A model generated the notes under the pieces. That model saw nothing but the letters and a program-made list of their open reading frames with translations. It was not told the DNA's origin and did not search any database. 64,000 nucleotides of DNA, taken from assembly GCA_943736015.1 (NCBI GenBank), contig OX031063.1:6181001-6245000 (forward strand). Reading direction: 5' to 3'. Positions 11,211-22,607 of this stretch are shown piece by piece; positions within the stretch are counted from its first letter, which is position 1, and every line of letters begins with the position of its first letter. A program made the translations under genes and the position numbers. Source of the stretch: Tridacna crocea (taxonomy: Eukaryota > Mollusca > Bivalvia > Cardiida > Cardiidae).

Positions 11211-11912
11211 AATATATACAATATAACCTTTGCCATGAAAGAAAGTTAAAGTCTATCCTACTTCTGTGCAGATTACATTATTGCAAAAGCCTTCAACACG
11301 GTACTACCTGCTCTCCTAGGTACATCTGGTCTAAATCTTGACTCAACTAAGAAAAGAAACATAGTAATGTGCATAACAGGTTGAACTGTTATTCTTAAGT
11401 AGACTGTAACCCGGTTGTAATCTGCTAATTTTGGAAAGTCAAACAGGAAGTTCAGGGCATATCTCTACTTATGCTGTTGCAACAAAAAATAGATCCTCAT
11501 TTTTAAATGTCAACTATGCTATCAACAGCTATGGTACCTTACGGATACTTAAGAAAATGCCTGTATAAGTATTTTTCTCTTTTCCTACAATGTCTCCAAA
11601 AGAAGGGCAGATAATCCTCAAAATATTTTTGACACAGTCCAGTTTCAACTAGAATATTCATTGAGAAAGGACCCAAAGAGCTTTTCAAGCACCTGCTTGC
11701 AGTACTCTTGTACAGCGTTGTGATATTTCTGATCCAAAACAGGAAGTATAATCCTCATCATTCATCGCTGGCATCATTGTACAAGTATTCTAAGAATATA
11801 AATTTCCCATGATGCAGTTTTTATGTGACATCTGCAGGCAAGGAGAAGAGTTTGATTTTTAAGCCTGACAAGCTTTACGGCCATCTTCAGTGACAAGGGA
11901 GCCATTATCAAG

Positions 11913-12142
11913 TTAATCCCTTTACCAGACTACAAAATTTTAGGCTTGTCCAAATTTAAAGCATTTTCATACGATAAATATCAGTGTGGTTCAAATAATG
12001 CAATTTTTCTTTGATATAGTAGAAAACATTATGGGAAAAGGAGAAAATGCTGGCCACCAGCATTTTCTCCTTTCCCCAAAATGTTTTAAAAGGTCTCATT
12101 CCCAGGGTTATTAAAAGTCTGCATGTTGTGGTAAAGAGTTAA
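11913..12142 (-). mobile_element. TTAA MITE class A, 230 bp
   Basis: Core AAAATGCTGGCCACCAGCATTTT has a two-base C-C variant at the centre, which makes it a perfect dyad about CC. It is followed by a partial tandem duplicate. Confidence 0.9.
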
Positions 12143-12342
12143 CTCATTACCCAACAGCAAAATTTTGGACTGTCGTGGATATAGTAGAAAACATTATGGG
12201 AAAAGGAGAAAATGCTGGCCACCAGCATTTTCTCCTTTCCCCAAAATGTTTTAAAAGGTCTCATTCCCAGGGTCATTAAAAGTCTGCATGGTGTGGTAAA
12301 GAGTTAACTCATTACCCAACAGCAAAATTTTGGACTGGCGTT
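12013..12342. repeat. 165-bp tandem duplication of a MITE core and its end
   Basis: 12013-12177 and 12178-12342 are nearly identical and share the rare GGCCACC centre. The repeat covers the core, the right end and the first 30 bp after the TTAA, so this is a segmental duplication and not a second insertion. Confidence 0.88.
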
Positions 12343-12545
12343 ATGGAAGACCATTCCTTCATGCACAGCTTTGTCCCGAATTGCATACAATACCCAACAA
12401 CAGTTTACTGCATTACAGAGATGTCTCTTTAACTCAGAGGTTATGATATTGTCTTTCAAAGCTTGTAAAACAAGGATATTGGCCAATCATGGGTTTGGAT
12501 CCCGCCAGAAGCGCTTTGTATTTCAGCTATGCATTTGTTCATTAT
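12343..12545 (+). mobile_element. SINE family delta, old copy
   Basis: Matches 42243-42427 (CCTTCATGCACAGCTTTGTC, AGAGATGTCTCTTTAACTCAG) but has about 50 bp inserted in the tRNA-like head, between the A-box region and GGTTTGGATCC. Confidence 0.65.
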
Positions 12546-14072
12546 CTCCCGCTAGATGGCATTCTATAAATACTCATCTATCCAATTTGGGCATCCTGGG
12601 TACAGAGCCGAACCACTTTCCTACGGGACAACCGTTACTTTGAATTTCAAACTAAAATAAACGTTTACTCAATAAAATGCTACCTCGTGCAATTCACTCA
12701 GCTATAATCAGCTGTCTAGAGAAATGTGGAGCTAAAGCAGGTCTCATTTCTCCTCAAACGTATTGATAAAAGCTATTTTCTACATAACTACTTTATAGAG
12801 CGTAATATTACAGTCAGCCCGCTTTTGGGGCTAGTGATGCGTCATATAAGACAGTCGAATCTTCGAAGAATATGACATGCGCAGACAACGTGCATTTGTT
12901 GCGAATTTTCAAGATCATAAGACTAGACCACACTGAAAGCATTTGCAGACGATAAAATAATTGTAGCTCAAAAGATGATTTCTGTCTGTGATAGGGTAGA
13001 AATGCTGGCTAACAGCTTTTTCTCCTTTACTCACAAATTTCTTTTTGTAAAGCCTTGTCTTTTAAAATCATTCAAAATCGGAATTTTTCAGTAAAAGGTT
13101 GACTAATAATCAAATGACAACAGTATCAATCCACCAACTTGTGTCAATTGACCTTTCTGTAAACGCGAGTTTGGCACGCCCCCCTTAGTAACACGCTATA
13201 TAGGTTGTCAAGCCTGACAAGCTAACCAGAAATTGTGTCAGACTTTTTTGGTTACATGACACCCAGTGCTGCATTTTCATAGGCCAATAAGACGTTGGTA
13301 GACCTGTCAATCAAAATTGGCAGAAAGGTCAATTCCTGTGCCTCTGTGGACTAACTGAGTTGACATGGTAACTTTTGCCATCTTCAAATTTTCTGTAGGT
13401 TGAGGGAGAACTCTGCCTCATCAGAGCATCAGATAGGAGGGAGTGATGGTATTCTAAATCCATTATTTCTGTTTTATATCCTATGTTGTGGGTACTCATT
13501 AGAATGGTCTCGACGAGATGATTCTAATGAGTACCCACAACATAGGGTTTAGTGGAGAATATGTCATATTTTCAATTTTGAAAAATCAAAATCCCTCCCT
13601 CTATCTGGAGCTCTGCTCATGATTCAGTTCATTGTTAAAGAGAAAGGATTAACATACCCATACCGGTAATTATGTGATGACTTGCTCAGTATATGAATTG
13701 AGGACAAGTATTCGTTGTCTGCGCATGTCATATTCTTCGAAGATTCGACTGTCTTACATGACGCATCACTACTAGCCCTGAAAGCGGGCTGACTGTAATA
13801 TTACGCTCTATAAAGTAGCAATGTTGAAAATAGCTTTTACATATCAATACGTTTGAGGAGAAATGAGACCTGATTTAGCAACAGATTTCTCTAAACTGGT
13901 GATCATAGTTGAGTGAACTGCACGAGGTAGCGTTTTATTGGGTAAACCTTTTTTTTCTTTTAAATTCAAAGTAACGGTTGTCGCGTAGGAAAGTGGTTCG
14001 GTTCTATACCAAGGATGCCCATATCAGATAGATGAGTATTTATAGAATGCCATCTAGCGGAAGATAATGGAC
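12543..14072. repeat. Large inverted duplication, ~350-bp arms
   Basis: 12543-12889 is the reverse complement of about 13708-14072 with scattered substitutions and small indels. Shared blocks include GCTAGATGGCATTCTATAAA, CAACCGTTACTTTGAATTTC and CAGTCGAATCTTCGAAGAAT. The 820-bp spacer holds a foldback MITE (13432-13618) and a degraded TTAA MITE (about 12900-13100). No transposase frame was seen. Confidence 0.85.
13432..13618. mobile_element. GTACTCATTAGAAT foldback MITE, copy 2
   Basis: Arms GTTGTGGGTACTCATTAGAA and its complement are perfect over about 20 bp. It matches 6271-6455 throughout. Confidence 0.85.
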
Positions 14073-14077
14073 AAGCA

Positions 14078-14304
14078 TTAACTCTTTACCACACGAGAAA
14101 ATTTTAGACTGGTCCAAATTGAAAGATTTTGCAGACGACAAAATAAAGGTGACTGAAAAATTGAAATTTGTTCTGGGAAGGGTTGAAAACACTGTGGGAA
14201 AAGGAGAAAATGCTGGTTACCAGCATTTTCTCCTTTTCCCACAGTGTTTTCAAAAGGCTTCTTTCTCAGGGGCGTCAAAAGTAGGGATTGTGAGGTAATG
14301 AGTT
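14078..14304 (-). mobile_element. TTAA MITE class A, 227 bp
   Basis: Complete; core perfect with CACTGTGGGAAAAGG arms. It abuts the right arm of the large inverted duplication. Confidence 0.93.
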
Positions 14305-14785
14305 AAACCCCGTCACACCAGAACACTGCTCAGATTTTCTTGAAACTCTGGGTTTAAAATTTCTGATGTACTGCAAAATCATGTTCTAAAAGACGACACA
14401 GAACCTTGTTTACTGTCCTAATTGCACTAGTTCATGTCATTTACAGAGAACAGGAAATATTGCTGAGAAATTAACTCATTAGTGAGTGATTACCGCAGAA
14501 GCTTTTGTCAACTAGACATGATGGTCACCAGGAAATCTTATGCAAACGGAGAAATTTTAGTAGAGAAAAAAAATATAGAGCTGCTCTTGCTTTAACTCTT
14601 TACCAGTTTTCAGTTTCATTTATTGGCATAAATGACATAGTATATGTCTTTGGCCATCTACGATTGAAAAATAAGAAATATGGAAAAGACATGTGTGTAC
14701 ATATAAATATTAACAATAGTGTTTGAACATATTGAGAGCACTTGCTGACACAAAAATCTAACCCTTTACCACACAATCCCGAATT

Positions 14786-15054
14786 TTAACCCATTACCAC
14801 ACAATCCCTACTTTTGACGCCCTGAGAAGGAAGCCTTTAGAAAACATTGTAGGAAAAGGATCGGACATTACTAACCCGATGGAAGAATCTTCAGAAGGAA
14901 AGATTTGTTCACTTGGAGTAATTTATCTCCTTTTCCTATAATGTTTTCTACCCTTCACAAAACAAATTTCAAATTTTCAGTCACTTTTATTTTGTCATCT
15001 GCAAATGTTTTCAATTTGGACAAGCCTAAATATTGTGGTTTGGTAATGAGTTAA
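14786..15054 (+). mobile_element. TTAA MITE class A with replaced core, 269 bp
   Basis: Ends and outer body are typical. The palindrome centre, however, is replaced by about 70 bp of unrelated sequence (from CGGACATTACTAACCCG to TTCACTTGGAGTAATTT) between the outer stems GGAAAAGGA and CTCCTTTTCC. A 26-bp left-end fragment precedes it at 14760. Confidence 0.85.
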
Positions 15055-15345
15055 AGACCCTAGGCCCTGAAAATATGGTGAAAAAATGAGAAAAAGCATT
15101 TTCTCAATTTCCTACCATGTTTTCTAGACTCTCTGATTCAAATCCCATAATTTGTGCAATGGCAATTTTTGTCGTCTGCAAGTGCTTTCAAATTGAACCC
15201 ATCTTAGACATTGTCTTTCAGGAAAGAGTTGGCTAAATACAAATGAGCTGAAGTTTTCCCATAGTGTATAATATTGTGGGAAAAAGAGAAATAGTTTGCT
15301 ACCAGTAATTTCTCTTTTCCCCACAATTAATTAAAACCTTACATA
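15055..15345. mobile_element. TTAA MITE remnants
   Basis: Two worn pieces: GAAAAAGCATTTTC with a right body up to GGAAAGAGTTGG, then GGGAAAAAGAGAAATAG...CTCTTTTCCCC. Both cores are shortened. Confidence 0.55.
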
Positions 15346-15451
15346 AACAGGGTTGTTAAAACAGGTTTAATCTATTTCCGACTCAATGAAACTAGACTAT
15401 TTTCCAGAAATTTAACCATTACTGAGTGCTGACCAGGCTGTCTTCTGTCAG

Positions 15452-15680
15452 TTAACCCTTTACTTCATAAATACTCATTTCTACACATTGCTTGTAGGAG
15501 CCTTTGGAAAACATTGTGGCAAAACGTGAAATTGCTCATCACGAGCAATTTCACCTTTTACCACAATGTTTTCTACACTATCAAAAGGTGTCATATACAC
15601 GTAAGAAATGGCTTCATCCTTGCTGTTATTTAGGGTCAATTAGAGATACCATAGAAATGCCTTATGAGGTAAAGAGTTAA
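15452..15680 (+). mobile_element. TTAA MITE class B, 229 bp
   Basis: Core GAAATTGCTCATCACGAGCAATTTC. One arm has CAAAACGTG and the other CACCTTTTA, small mismatches in an otherwise long stem. Confidence 0.92.
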
Positions 15681-15802
15681 ATATGATGCAAGGACGAAAT
15701 ATTTAGGGCATAGGAAATCGAAAGTCGAAACAGTGGCAGGAAAGGGAAAGGGAAGTTCTGATTTAAGTCAAATGGCGGTCAGAATGGAAAAGCAGCAAAT
15801 GC

Positions 15803-16057
15803 TTAACTCTTTAACAAACAATCCCTGGTTTTCATGGCCCTGGGAAGGAAAGCTTTTAAAAACCTTGTGGGAAAAAGAGAAAAGGCTGGTAACCAGCATT
15901 TTCTCCTTTTCCAACAATGTTTTTTACCCTTTGAGGCAAATTTCACAAACTGAGACATTCTTAATTTGTTGTCCAAAATTGCTCCTCTAAGGCTAAAGCA
16001 GGTTCCTAGAGTTGGTCAAGTCTAAAGTTTCACTATCTGGAAATACGTGTAGGTTAA
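15803..16057 (+). mobile_element. TTAA MITE class A, 255 bp
   Basis: The left half is typical (TTAACTCTTTAACAAACAAT). The right body is diverged and 26 bp longer than usual. It shares its right TTAA with the next copy. Confidence 0.8.
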
Positions 16058-16282
16058 CTCTTTACCACACAGCAAAATTTTAGACTGGTTCAAACTGAAA
16101 GCATTTGCAGACGACAAAATAAAGGTGACTGAAAAATTGAAATTTGTTCTGGGAAGGGTAGAAAACACTGTGGAAAAAGGAGAAAATGCTGGTTACCAGC
16201 ATTTTCTCCTTTTCCTACAGTGTTTTCAAAAGGCTTCTTTCTCGGGGGCGTCAAAAGTAGGGATTGTGTGGTAATGGGTTAA
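16054..16282 (-). mobile_element. TTAA MITE class A, 229 bp
   Basis: Complete. It shares TTAA with both neighbours, so three elements stand in a row with single TTAAs between them. Confidence 0.94.
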
Positions 16283-16497
16283 CTTTTTACCACACAATGA
16301 TGACCCTGTGGAAAGAACTTTTTGAAAACATTGTGGGAAAAGGAGAAAATGCTGGTAACCAGTATTTTCTCCTTTTTCCACAAAGTTTTCTACCCTATCA
16401 AAGCAAAATTGCACCATTTAAGCCACTTTGAAATTGTCTTCTGCAAATGCTTTCAATTTGGATAGGTCTAAAATTTTGCCGTGTGGTAACGGGTTAA
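16279..16497 (+). mobile_element. TTAA MITE class A, 219 bp
   Basis: The third of the chain, in opposite orientation to its left neighbour. Core GCTGGTAACCAGTATT has one mismatch. Confidence 0.93.
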
Positions 16498-16897
16498 TTA
16501 GACTAAAAGGAAACCAGAAGCTGACATGTTTTAAAACGGCAAAAACTGTGCATCCCAAGGCTGAATCTACATGCATTCCTTCCAAAAGCAATTATTGATT
16601 GAGCCATCGAGGGGGAAACTGCACAGAACTTGCACGCAATTATGCAATCAATCTATCCCTTTGCTGCAGAAAAAAAAATCACTCATGCTTTTTTCCGGCC
16701 ATGGGAAGCCATGGGAAATACAATTTGGCTACATTACATTATGTTTAGGTCAAAGATTGACTTTAGATTACTGATTAAGTAGAGCGGGAATGAGACTAGA
16801 AGTTTTGTGCTGTCTGATCTTTCATTGTAAACAACTTGCTTTGCAAACAAAGGTCAAAGGATTACAATTGAATATACTGTGATTCTATGTCCAACCC

Positions 16898-17117
16898 TTA
16901 ACACTTTAGCACACAATCCCAACTTTTAACGACTTTGACATTGGAGGCTTTCGAAAACAATGTGGGAAAAGGAGAGAATGCTGGTTACCTGTACTTTCTC
17001 CCTTTTCCACCAAGTTTTCAACTCTAACAAGACAATTTTCATTTGCATTTAACTTTCGCTCTGCAAATCCGGTAGGTTATGATAAGCCTAAAAAAAATTT
17101 ATGCAGTAAAGGGTTAA
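16898..17117 (+). mobile_element. TTAA MITE class A, worn
   Basis: Core GAGAATGCTGGTTACCTGTACTTTC is partly unpaired. Ends TTAACACTTTAGCACAC and CAGTAAAGGGTTAA. Confidence 0.82.
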
Positions 17118-17139
17118 TAAAACAAATCTTAGCTGAATC

Positions 17140-17478
17140 AGACCTGGAAAAGAACGCTTTTAAAAACTTTGTGGGAAAAAGAGAAAATGCTGGTAACCAG
17201 CATTCTCTGCTGTCTGCCAATGTTTTCAATATGGAAGTCTTCAATTTTCTACTTGATCCAAAATTTACCTATTACCATACATGCTATACCATGACATACT
17301 GCCAGCTAGTTTTGAAAACATTGTGGGAGAAGGAGAAAATGCAGGTGAGCAGTACATTTGTTTTCTTTTTAACAGCAATACTTTTTTAGCCTATCAAAGA
17401 CAGCATTCAAACAACATTCAATGTGACACCCACAAATGCTTTCAAATTAGACAAATTTTAATTTTTGTTATATTGTAA
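17140..17478 (+). mobile_element. TTAA MITE fragments, two
   Basis: 17150-17235 holds a core (GAAAATGCTGGTAACCAGCATTC); 17310-17478 holds AACATTGTGGGAGAAGG and a right body ending near TGTTATATTG. Confidence 0.6.
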
Positions 17479-17531
17479 ACAGATAAAACCCCGACCACTG
17501 TCAGAGTTGAAATGTAACTTGTACTATATGC

Positions 17532-17761
17532 TTAACCCTTTCCAGAGCAATCCCTGGTTTTTACAGGTCTGGAATAGTAGCCTTTTAAAAACATAGTGGG
17601 AAAAGGAGAAAATGCTGGTAACCAGCATTTTCTCCTTTTCCCACAATGTTTTCTACCCAACCATAGACAGAAATCATCTTTTTAGAAAGACTTGAATTGT
17701 CGTCTGCAAATGCTTTTAATTTGGTCCAGTCCAAAACTTTGTCGTTTGGGAAAGGGTTTAA
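17532..17761 (+). mobile_element. TTAA MITE class A, 230 bp
   Basis: Complete; right end GTCGTTTGGGAAAGGGTTTAA. Confidence 0.93.
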
Positions 17762-17810
17762 GCGTTAACTCCTAAGGGAGAAAACTATTCAATGCCTCGG
17801 GGAAGACACT

Positions 17811-17978
17811 AAGCCCTTTCCAAACAACGAAGTTTTGGTCTAGTCCAAATTAAAAGCATTTGCAGGCAACAAAAATAAATGTGAATCAAAACTTTAAAAT
17901 TGGTTTAGGAAGGGTAGAAAACATTGTGGGAAAAGGAGAAAGACCAGTTTAACATTTTGTTGTTTGGTAAAGAGTTAA
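17811..17978 (-). mobile_element. TTAA MITE class A, internal deletion
   Basis: Runs from the left end to GGGAAAAGGAGAAA in the first arm, then jumps to a plus-type right end (GACCAGTTTAACATTTTG ... GGTAAAGAGTTAA). The join therefore also changes orientation. Confidence 0.82.
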
Positions 17979-18203
17979 CTCTTTATCAAACGACGAAATT
18001 GTGGACTGGTCCAAATTGAAAGCACTTGAAGATGACAAAATAAATGTGACTGAAAATTGAAATTTGGTTTGGGAAGGGTAGAAAACATTATGGGGAAAAG
18101 GAGAAAATGCTTGTTACCTACATTTTCTCCTTTTCTCACAATGTTTTCAAAAGACTTCTTTCTCAGGGTCATGAAAACTAGGGATTGTAAGGTGAAGGCT
18201 TAA
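17975..18203 (-). mobile_element. TTAA MITE class A, 229 bp
   Basis: Shares TTAA with the deleted copy to its left. Core GCTTGTTACCTACATT is slightly worn. Confidence 0.92.
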
Positions 18204-18539
18204 AGATACATCTTCACAACCAGAGAGTAAAGAAACACTGTAAAAACTTGAAAGTGTGTAGAATCTAGTTAGCTGTATAAAAGTAGATAGAAATCAATAT
18301 CACATGGTGGCAATACAGAAACACTAGGGATTTGTCTTGGATTTAAATCTGAACATGTGGTTGTAATGTCTTGGGATAGCTTCAATAGAATGAAATGTAT
18401 TTTGATACTGTCACAATCTGTGCAGCTATGCAACCATCTGGAGCAAGATTTGGCACGAAGATACAACAATGACCAAAGTTTCATAAAATAAAAATAACAT
18501 CATTCCAAAAACTACATGAAAATGAGTAACGGTGTACCT

Positions 18540-18721
18540 TTAACCCTTTCCCAAACAAACCCTGGTTTTTACGTGTCTGCAGTAAAATTCTTTTGAAAAC
18601 ACTGTGGGAAAAGGAGAAATTACTCGTAACGATCAATTTCTCCTTTTTCCACAGTGTTTTCTACCTTTTTTGAGAACTTTCTGCCATTTTCTCCAAAATT
18701 TGTTGTTTGGGAAAGGATTAA
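18540..18721 (+). mobile_element. TTAA MITE class C, 182 bp
   Basis: Core GAGAAATTACTCGTAACGATC has two mismatches. The right body is shortened to TGTTGTTTGGGAAAGGATTAA. Confidence 0.88.
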
Positions 18722-18929
18722 GGGTAAAAATTGACATGAAAAAAAAAAAACTGCTTCATCATCTCTACTGGGTTTTGCTTTGCTGGCAATTAAAAATCTA
18801 AAGATAGGGGAGGAAGACATTCATCAAAACTCATTTTCTGCTAATTACAGAGTAGCTTGGAAACAATTTCATGTCATTATCGTGCTAGAAAAGCCTTTAT
18901 CTTTAAAATCTATTATTCATTAATACTTT

Positions 18930-19110
18930 ACTCAATCCGTAAAACTTTAGTCTAGTTCAATTTGAACGAGAACGGTGAAAAACACTGCAGAAAAAAAAAG
19001 AGAAAATGTTAGTTATCTTCTCTTTTTCCCACAATGCTATCCAGAGGCTTCAATCTCAGAGTTATAAATTCAAAATTATGAAAACCTGGAATTGTTATTA
19101 ACTAAAGCTA
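18930..19110 (-). mobile_element. TTAA MITE, old remnant
   Basis: ACTTTAGTCTAGTTCAATTTG and GAGAAAATGTTAGTTATC...CTCTTTTTCCCACAATG are recognisable, but the ends are lost. Confidence 0.6.
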
Positions 19111-19114
19111 TCAC

Positions 19115-19724
19115 TAAACGCGATCAAACCCCCACCAGCTCCTCATCATAAAACAGGTCTTTGTCACAGAATGCAGAATGGTTTAGTAGAAGAGTAAGAG
19201 TTGAAAGAAGTTCAAAGGGACAAGTAGTGGCTTTACCAGATAAGAAAAGAACATAAAACAGTTATGAATGAACAAATAAAATGATTTTTTATCAGTTACT
19301 CCTCCATTAGGTTGGTGTGTCCAAGCCTTAAAGGAGGCCCTTCAGATTTTGGGACAAAAATTTTACTAAAGTGCAAAAAAAATCATCCTTATACTCCCAA
19401 AGCCTTTTAAGTTGCGTTCATAAAGCCCCAGTAGTCGAAAACCATCCGACCAGATATTAGAGATTAACTATGGCCCAGGTTGACTCCAACGGGAGACACA
19501 TTCAATTTGTAGATTATCAATTCACTCATTTACATACAGGAATATACTGACAAAGTTTCAAACATAATGTCTGAATAAGACAATATGGAAAATAATTATT
19601 ACATGTTTGTTATGTAATGGAATTAAAGCATTATTAGTGTTGTGCCAGTCACTTGACATTTCCACAATGCTTTATTGATTTTCTGTGCGAAATCTAAAAA
19701 TACTCTAAGAGGCTAGGTAGCCTT
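19115..19724. other. No recognised feature
   Basis: Intron sequence. TAGTCGAAAACCATCCGACC and CAACGGGAGACACATTCAAT stand out slightly, but I cannot assign them. Confidence 0.5.
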
Positions 19725-19952
19725 TTAACTCTTTACCACACAATCCCTACTTTTAACGACCCTGTGATAAAATCCTTTTGAAAACATTCTGGGAAAAGGA
19801 GGAAATGCTGGTACCCAGCATTTTCTCCTTTTCCCACAAATTTTTCCCCTACTGGAAACAAATTCCAATTTCATATTTAAAGTTTAATTTGTCTTCTGGA
19901 AGTGCTTTCAATTCAGACAAGTCCAAAATATTGTTGTTTGGTAAAGAGTTAA
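19725..19952 (+). mobile_element. TTAA MITE class A, 228 bp
   Basis: Core GAAATGCTGGTACCCAGCATTTT; outer arms CATTCTGGG / CCCACAAATT are partly unpaired. Confidence 0.92.
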
Positions 19953-20090
19953 GTGAATACCATCAAAAAAGTCTTTTTTTGTAATTATATGAGTCTTAAT
20001 TATTGATGATTTGTATCATTTTTTCATACAAATTTCAGTGATATATATATTTTTAATTTGGTGAGATGTAAAAATTCTAAATACCCACCT

Positions 20091-20309
20091 TTAACTCATT
20101 ACCCAGCGACAAAATTTTAGACTGGTCCAAATTGAAAGCATTTGCAGACGACAAAATAAAGATGACTGAAAAATTGCATTTATTCTTGGAAGGGTAGAAA
20201 ACACTGTGGGAAAAGGAGAAAATGCTGGTTACCAGCATTTTCTCCTTTTCACACAGTGTTTTCAAAAGGCTTCTTTCTCAAAAGTAGGGATTGTGTGGTA
20301 ATGGGTTAA
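20091..20309 (-). mobile_element. TTAA MITE class A, 219 bp
   Basis: Complete with a 10-bp loss near the right end. Right end GTGTGGTAATGGGTTAA. Confidence 0.93.
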
Positions 20310-20422
20310 GGTTTTTGCTAAGGCCTGCCCAATCAACATGGTACTGCCAGCCTAGGGCAACAATCTCTATTGCTTGGGTCTAACCCTGAAAGTCTTGGCT
20401 TACAAACCCACTCAATCAACCT

Positions 20423-20647
20423 TTAACCCTTTGCCACACAATCTTGACTTTTAACAAGCCTGAGAAAGAAGGCTTTTGAAAACATTGTGGGAAAAGGAGA
20501 AAATGCTGACAATCAGCATTTTCTCCATTTCCCACAATGTTTTCTTTTACCAACAAATCCCATTACTGCTGCCACATTTACCATGTCCTTTGGAAATGTG
20601 TTCCAGTTAGGATCCGTCTAAACTTGTGTCATTTGGTACAGAGTCAA
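20423..20647 (+). mobile_element. TTAA MITE class A, diverged right half
   Basis: Core AAAATGCTGACAATCAGCATTTT carries paired changes at GAC/ATC so it stays palindromic. The right end is TTTGGTACAGAGTCAA. Confidence 0.88.
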
Positions 20648-21153
20648 TTAACACAGCAGGCTTTGTGAAGTGTTGACTACTCTAATGCCATCATCAACAG
20701 GCTCAGACCAGTTGCTAAGTTTGTACTAAGCAGGACTAGTAATCTTGGGATTGTGAACCTGAATCACAGATTTGCAGGTCTTTTTGAGAATGAATGATAA
20801 TTATTGCTACAGGATTTCTCTACTCTCATATTTTAATTTCGTTGGAGGGGCATGATAAGAAATGCTTTGCAAAGTACTTACAGAAAAAATCAAGGCAAGC
20901 CTAGAAAGGTGCCTTTTGTCACAAAGATATGACTCATATACCGTAAAATATTGAATAAAGTAAGTACATGTAAACATATTAATCAAAGTACTGAAAGCAT
21001 TGTGTGCTAGGCTTGTTTTCTTTAAGTATCAAGCACAAAGGAAGTGTAAGTTACGGCAGTTGTACAATAAATTCTTAAAAACAATATTCCATTGGTAAAA
21101 CCTAGTTAGTAGGCATCTCCATCCATTATTTGTACTGCAAGTTTATTTTTATG

Positions 21154-21368
21154 TTAACGACAATATTTTAGGCTTGTTCAACTCGAAAGCATTTGCAGAC
21201 GACAAAGTAAAAGTGACTAAATAAATTGAAATTTGTTTTGTGAAGGGTAGGAAACATTGTGGGAAAAGGAGAAAATGCTGGTTATCAGCATTTTCTCCTT
21301 TTCCCGCAATGTGTTCTAAAGGCTTCTTTCTCCGGGTTGTCAAAAGTAAGGCCTGTTGGGAAATGAAG
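21154..21368 (-). mobile_element. TTAA MITE class A, shortened left end
   Basis: TTAACGACAATATTTTAGGC lacks the CCCTTTACCAAA part. The core is good; the right end GGGAAATGAAGTAA is worn. Confidence 0.85.
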
Positions 21369-21422
21369 TAATGAACTGTTTATCAAACATTCCCTCTTCT
21401 GTGTCATATTCTAACAACCCTG

Positions 21423-21650
21423 TTGACCCTTTACCACACAATGATGACTTTTGATGGACCTGAGAAAGAAGCCTTTTAAAAACAATGTGGGAAAAGGAGA
21501 AAATGCTGGTAACCAACATTTTCCCCTTTCCCACAGTGTTTTCTTCCCTTCCCAAAAAAAATTTTAAATTTTCGGTCACTTTTATTTTGTTGTCTGCAAA
21601 TACTTTCAGTATGGACCAGTCTAAAATTTTGTCATTTGGTAATAAGTTAA
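21423..21650 (+). mobile_element. TTAA MITE class A, 228 bp
   Basis: The left TTAA is changed to TTGA. Core GCTGGTAACCAACATTTT has one mismatch. Confidence 0.92.
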
Positions 21651-22407
21651 AGAGAGAGCCTCTGAAACTATTGTGGTAAAAGAAGTAATTGTTGGTAAAT
21701 CTTAAATTGATTTCTACCATTTGACAGACAAATCTTGCCATCTGAATGACATTCAATTGGTCCCCTGCTTTCAATTTGGAGGACTCTAAGTATTTATCAT
21801 CTATTAAGAGGTTACAAATCAATGAAAGAAAAAAAAGCCCACTGGTACTAAATCTACTAGAGAGTTCCGTAAACTGTTTCATTAACAGAATGGCAAGATG
21901 TACTGACTCATCAACTTTGAATATATTTTTTTACATCAAACAACATCCATTCCTGATAGATTTTTACCTTAATTGACATCAAATTGATGTCAAACAGACT
22001 TGGCAAAGACCATTAAGGAAATTGAAAGTCGATGGCAGACTGAACTTAGAGTGCCTTTCGTGATTTTTGTTGCCTATGTGGCAAGTGATGATCAAGATTG
22101 CACTACACAAAGAATGTAGTCTGATCTTTAATTTACATCATCTGTTTTGCTTAGACATTCTGCAAAACCTTAAAGTTGCAACTATGTAGGTCTTATTTCT
22201 GGACTGAAAGTGTCTGTTAGGTCTATTTGGAACAGTGAAGGTCACAGTATTATAGCCTACAGACAATTTGTTTCCATATTGAAGCAGATCATTTTTCACC
22301 AGCCATTTCTCCTTTTGCTTCAGCAATTTCACAAGACCGTATTCACATGTTCAACTTCTTATCAGGTTAGTTTTTCCAATTTTACGCTGTCATTTTCAAG
22401 TGTGACC

Positions 22408-22607
22408 TTAACTCTTTACCAAACAACAAAATTTTAGATTGGTCCAAATTCGAAGCATTTGCAGATGACAAAATGAATGTGACTAAAGAATTGAAATTTG
22501 TTTCAGGAAGGGAAGAAAAGATTGTGGGATTTTCTCCATTTCCCATGTTTTCAAAAGGCTTCTTTAACAGGGGTGTTAAAAGTCGGAATTGTGTGGTAAA
22601 GGATTAA
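22408..22607 (-). mobile_element. TTAA MITE class A, core lost
   Basis: Outer body complete. Between GATTGTGGG and TTTTCTCC about 30 bp of the palindrome are deleted, giving 200 bp. Confidence 0.9.
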
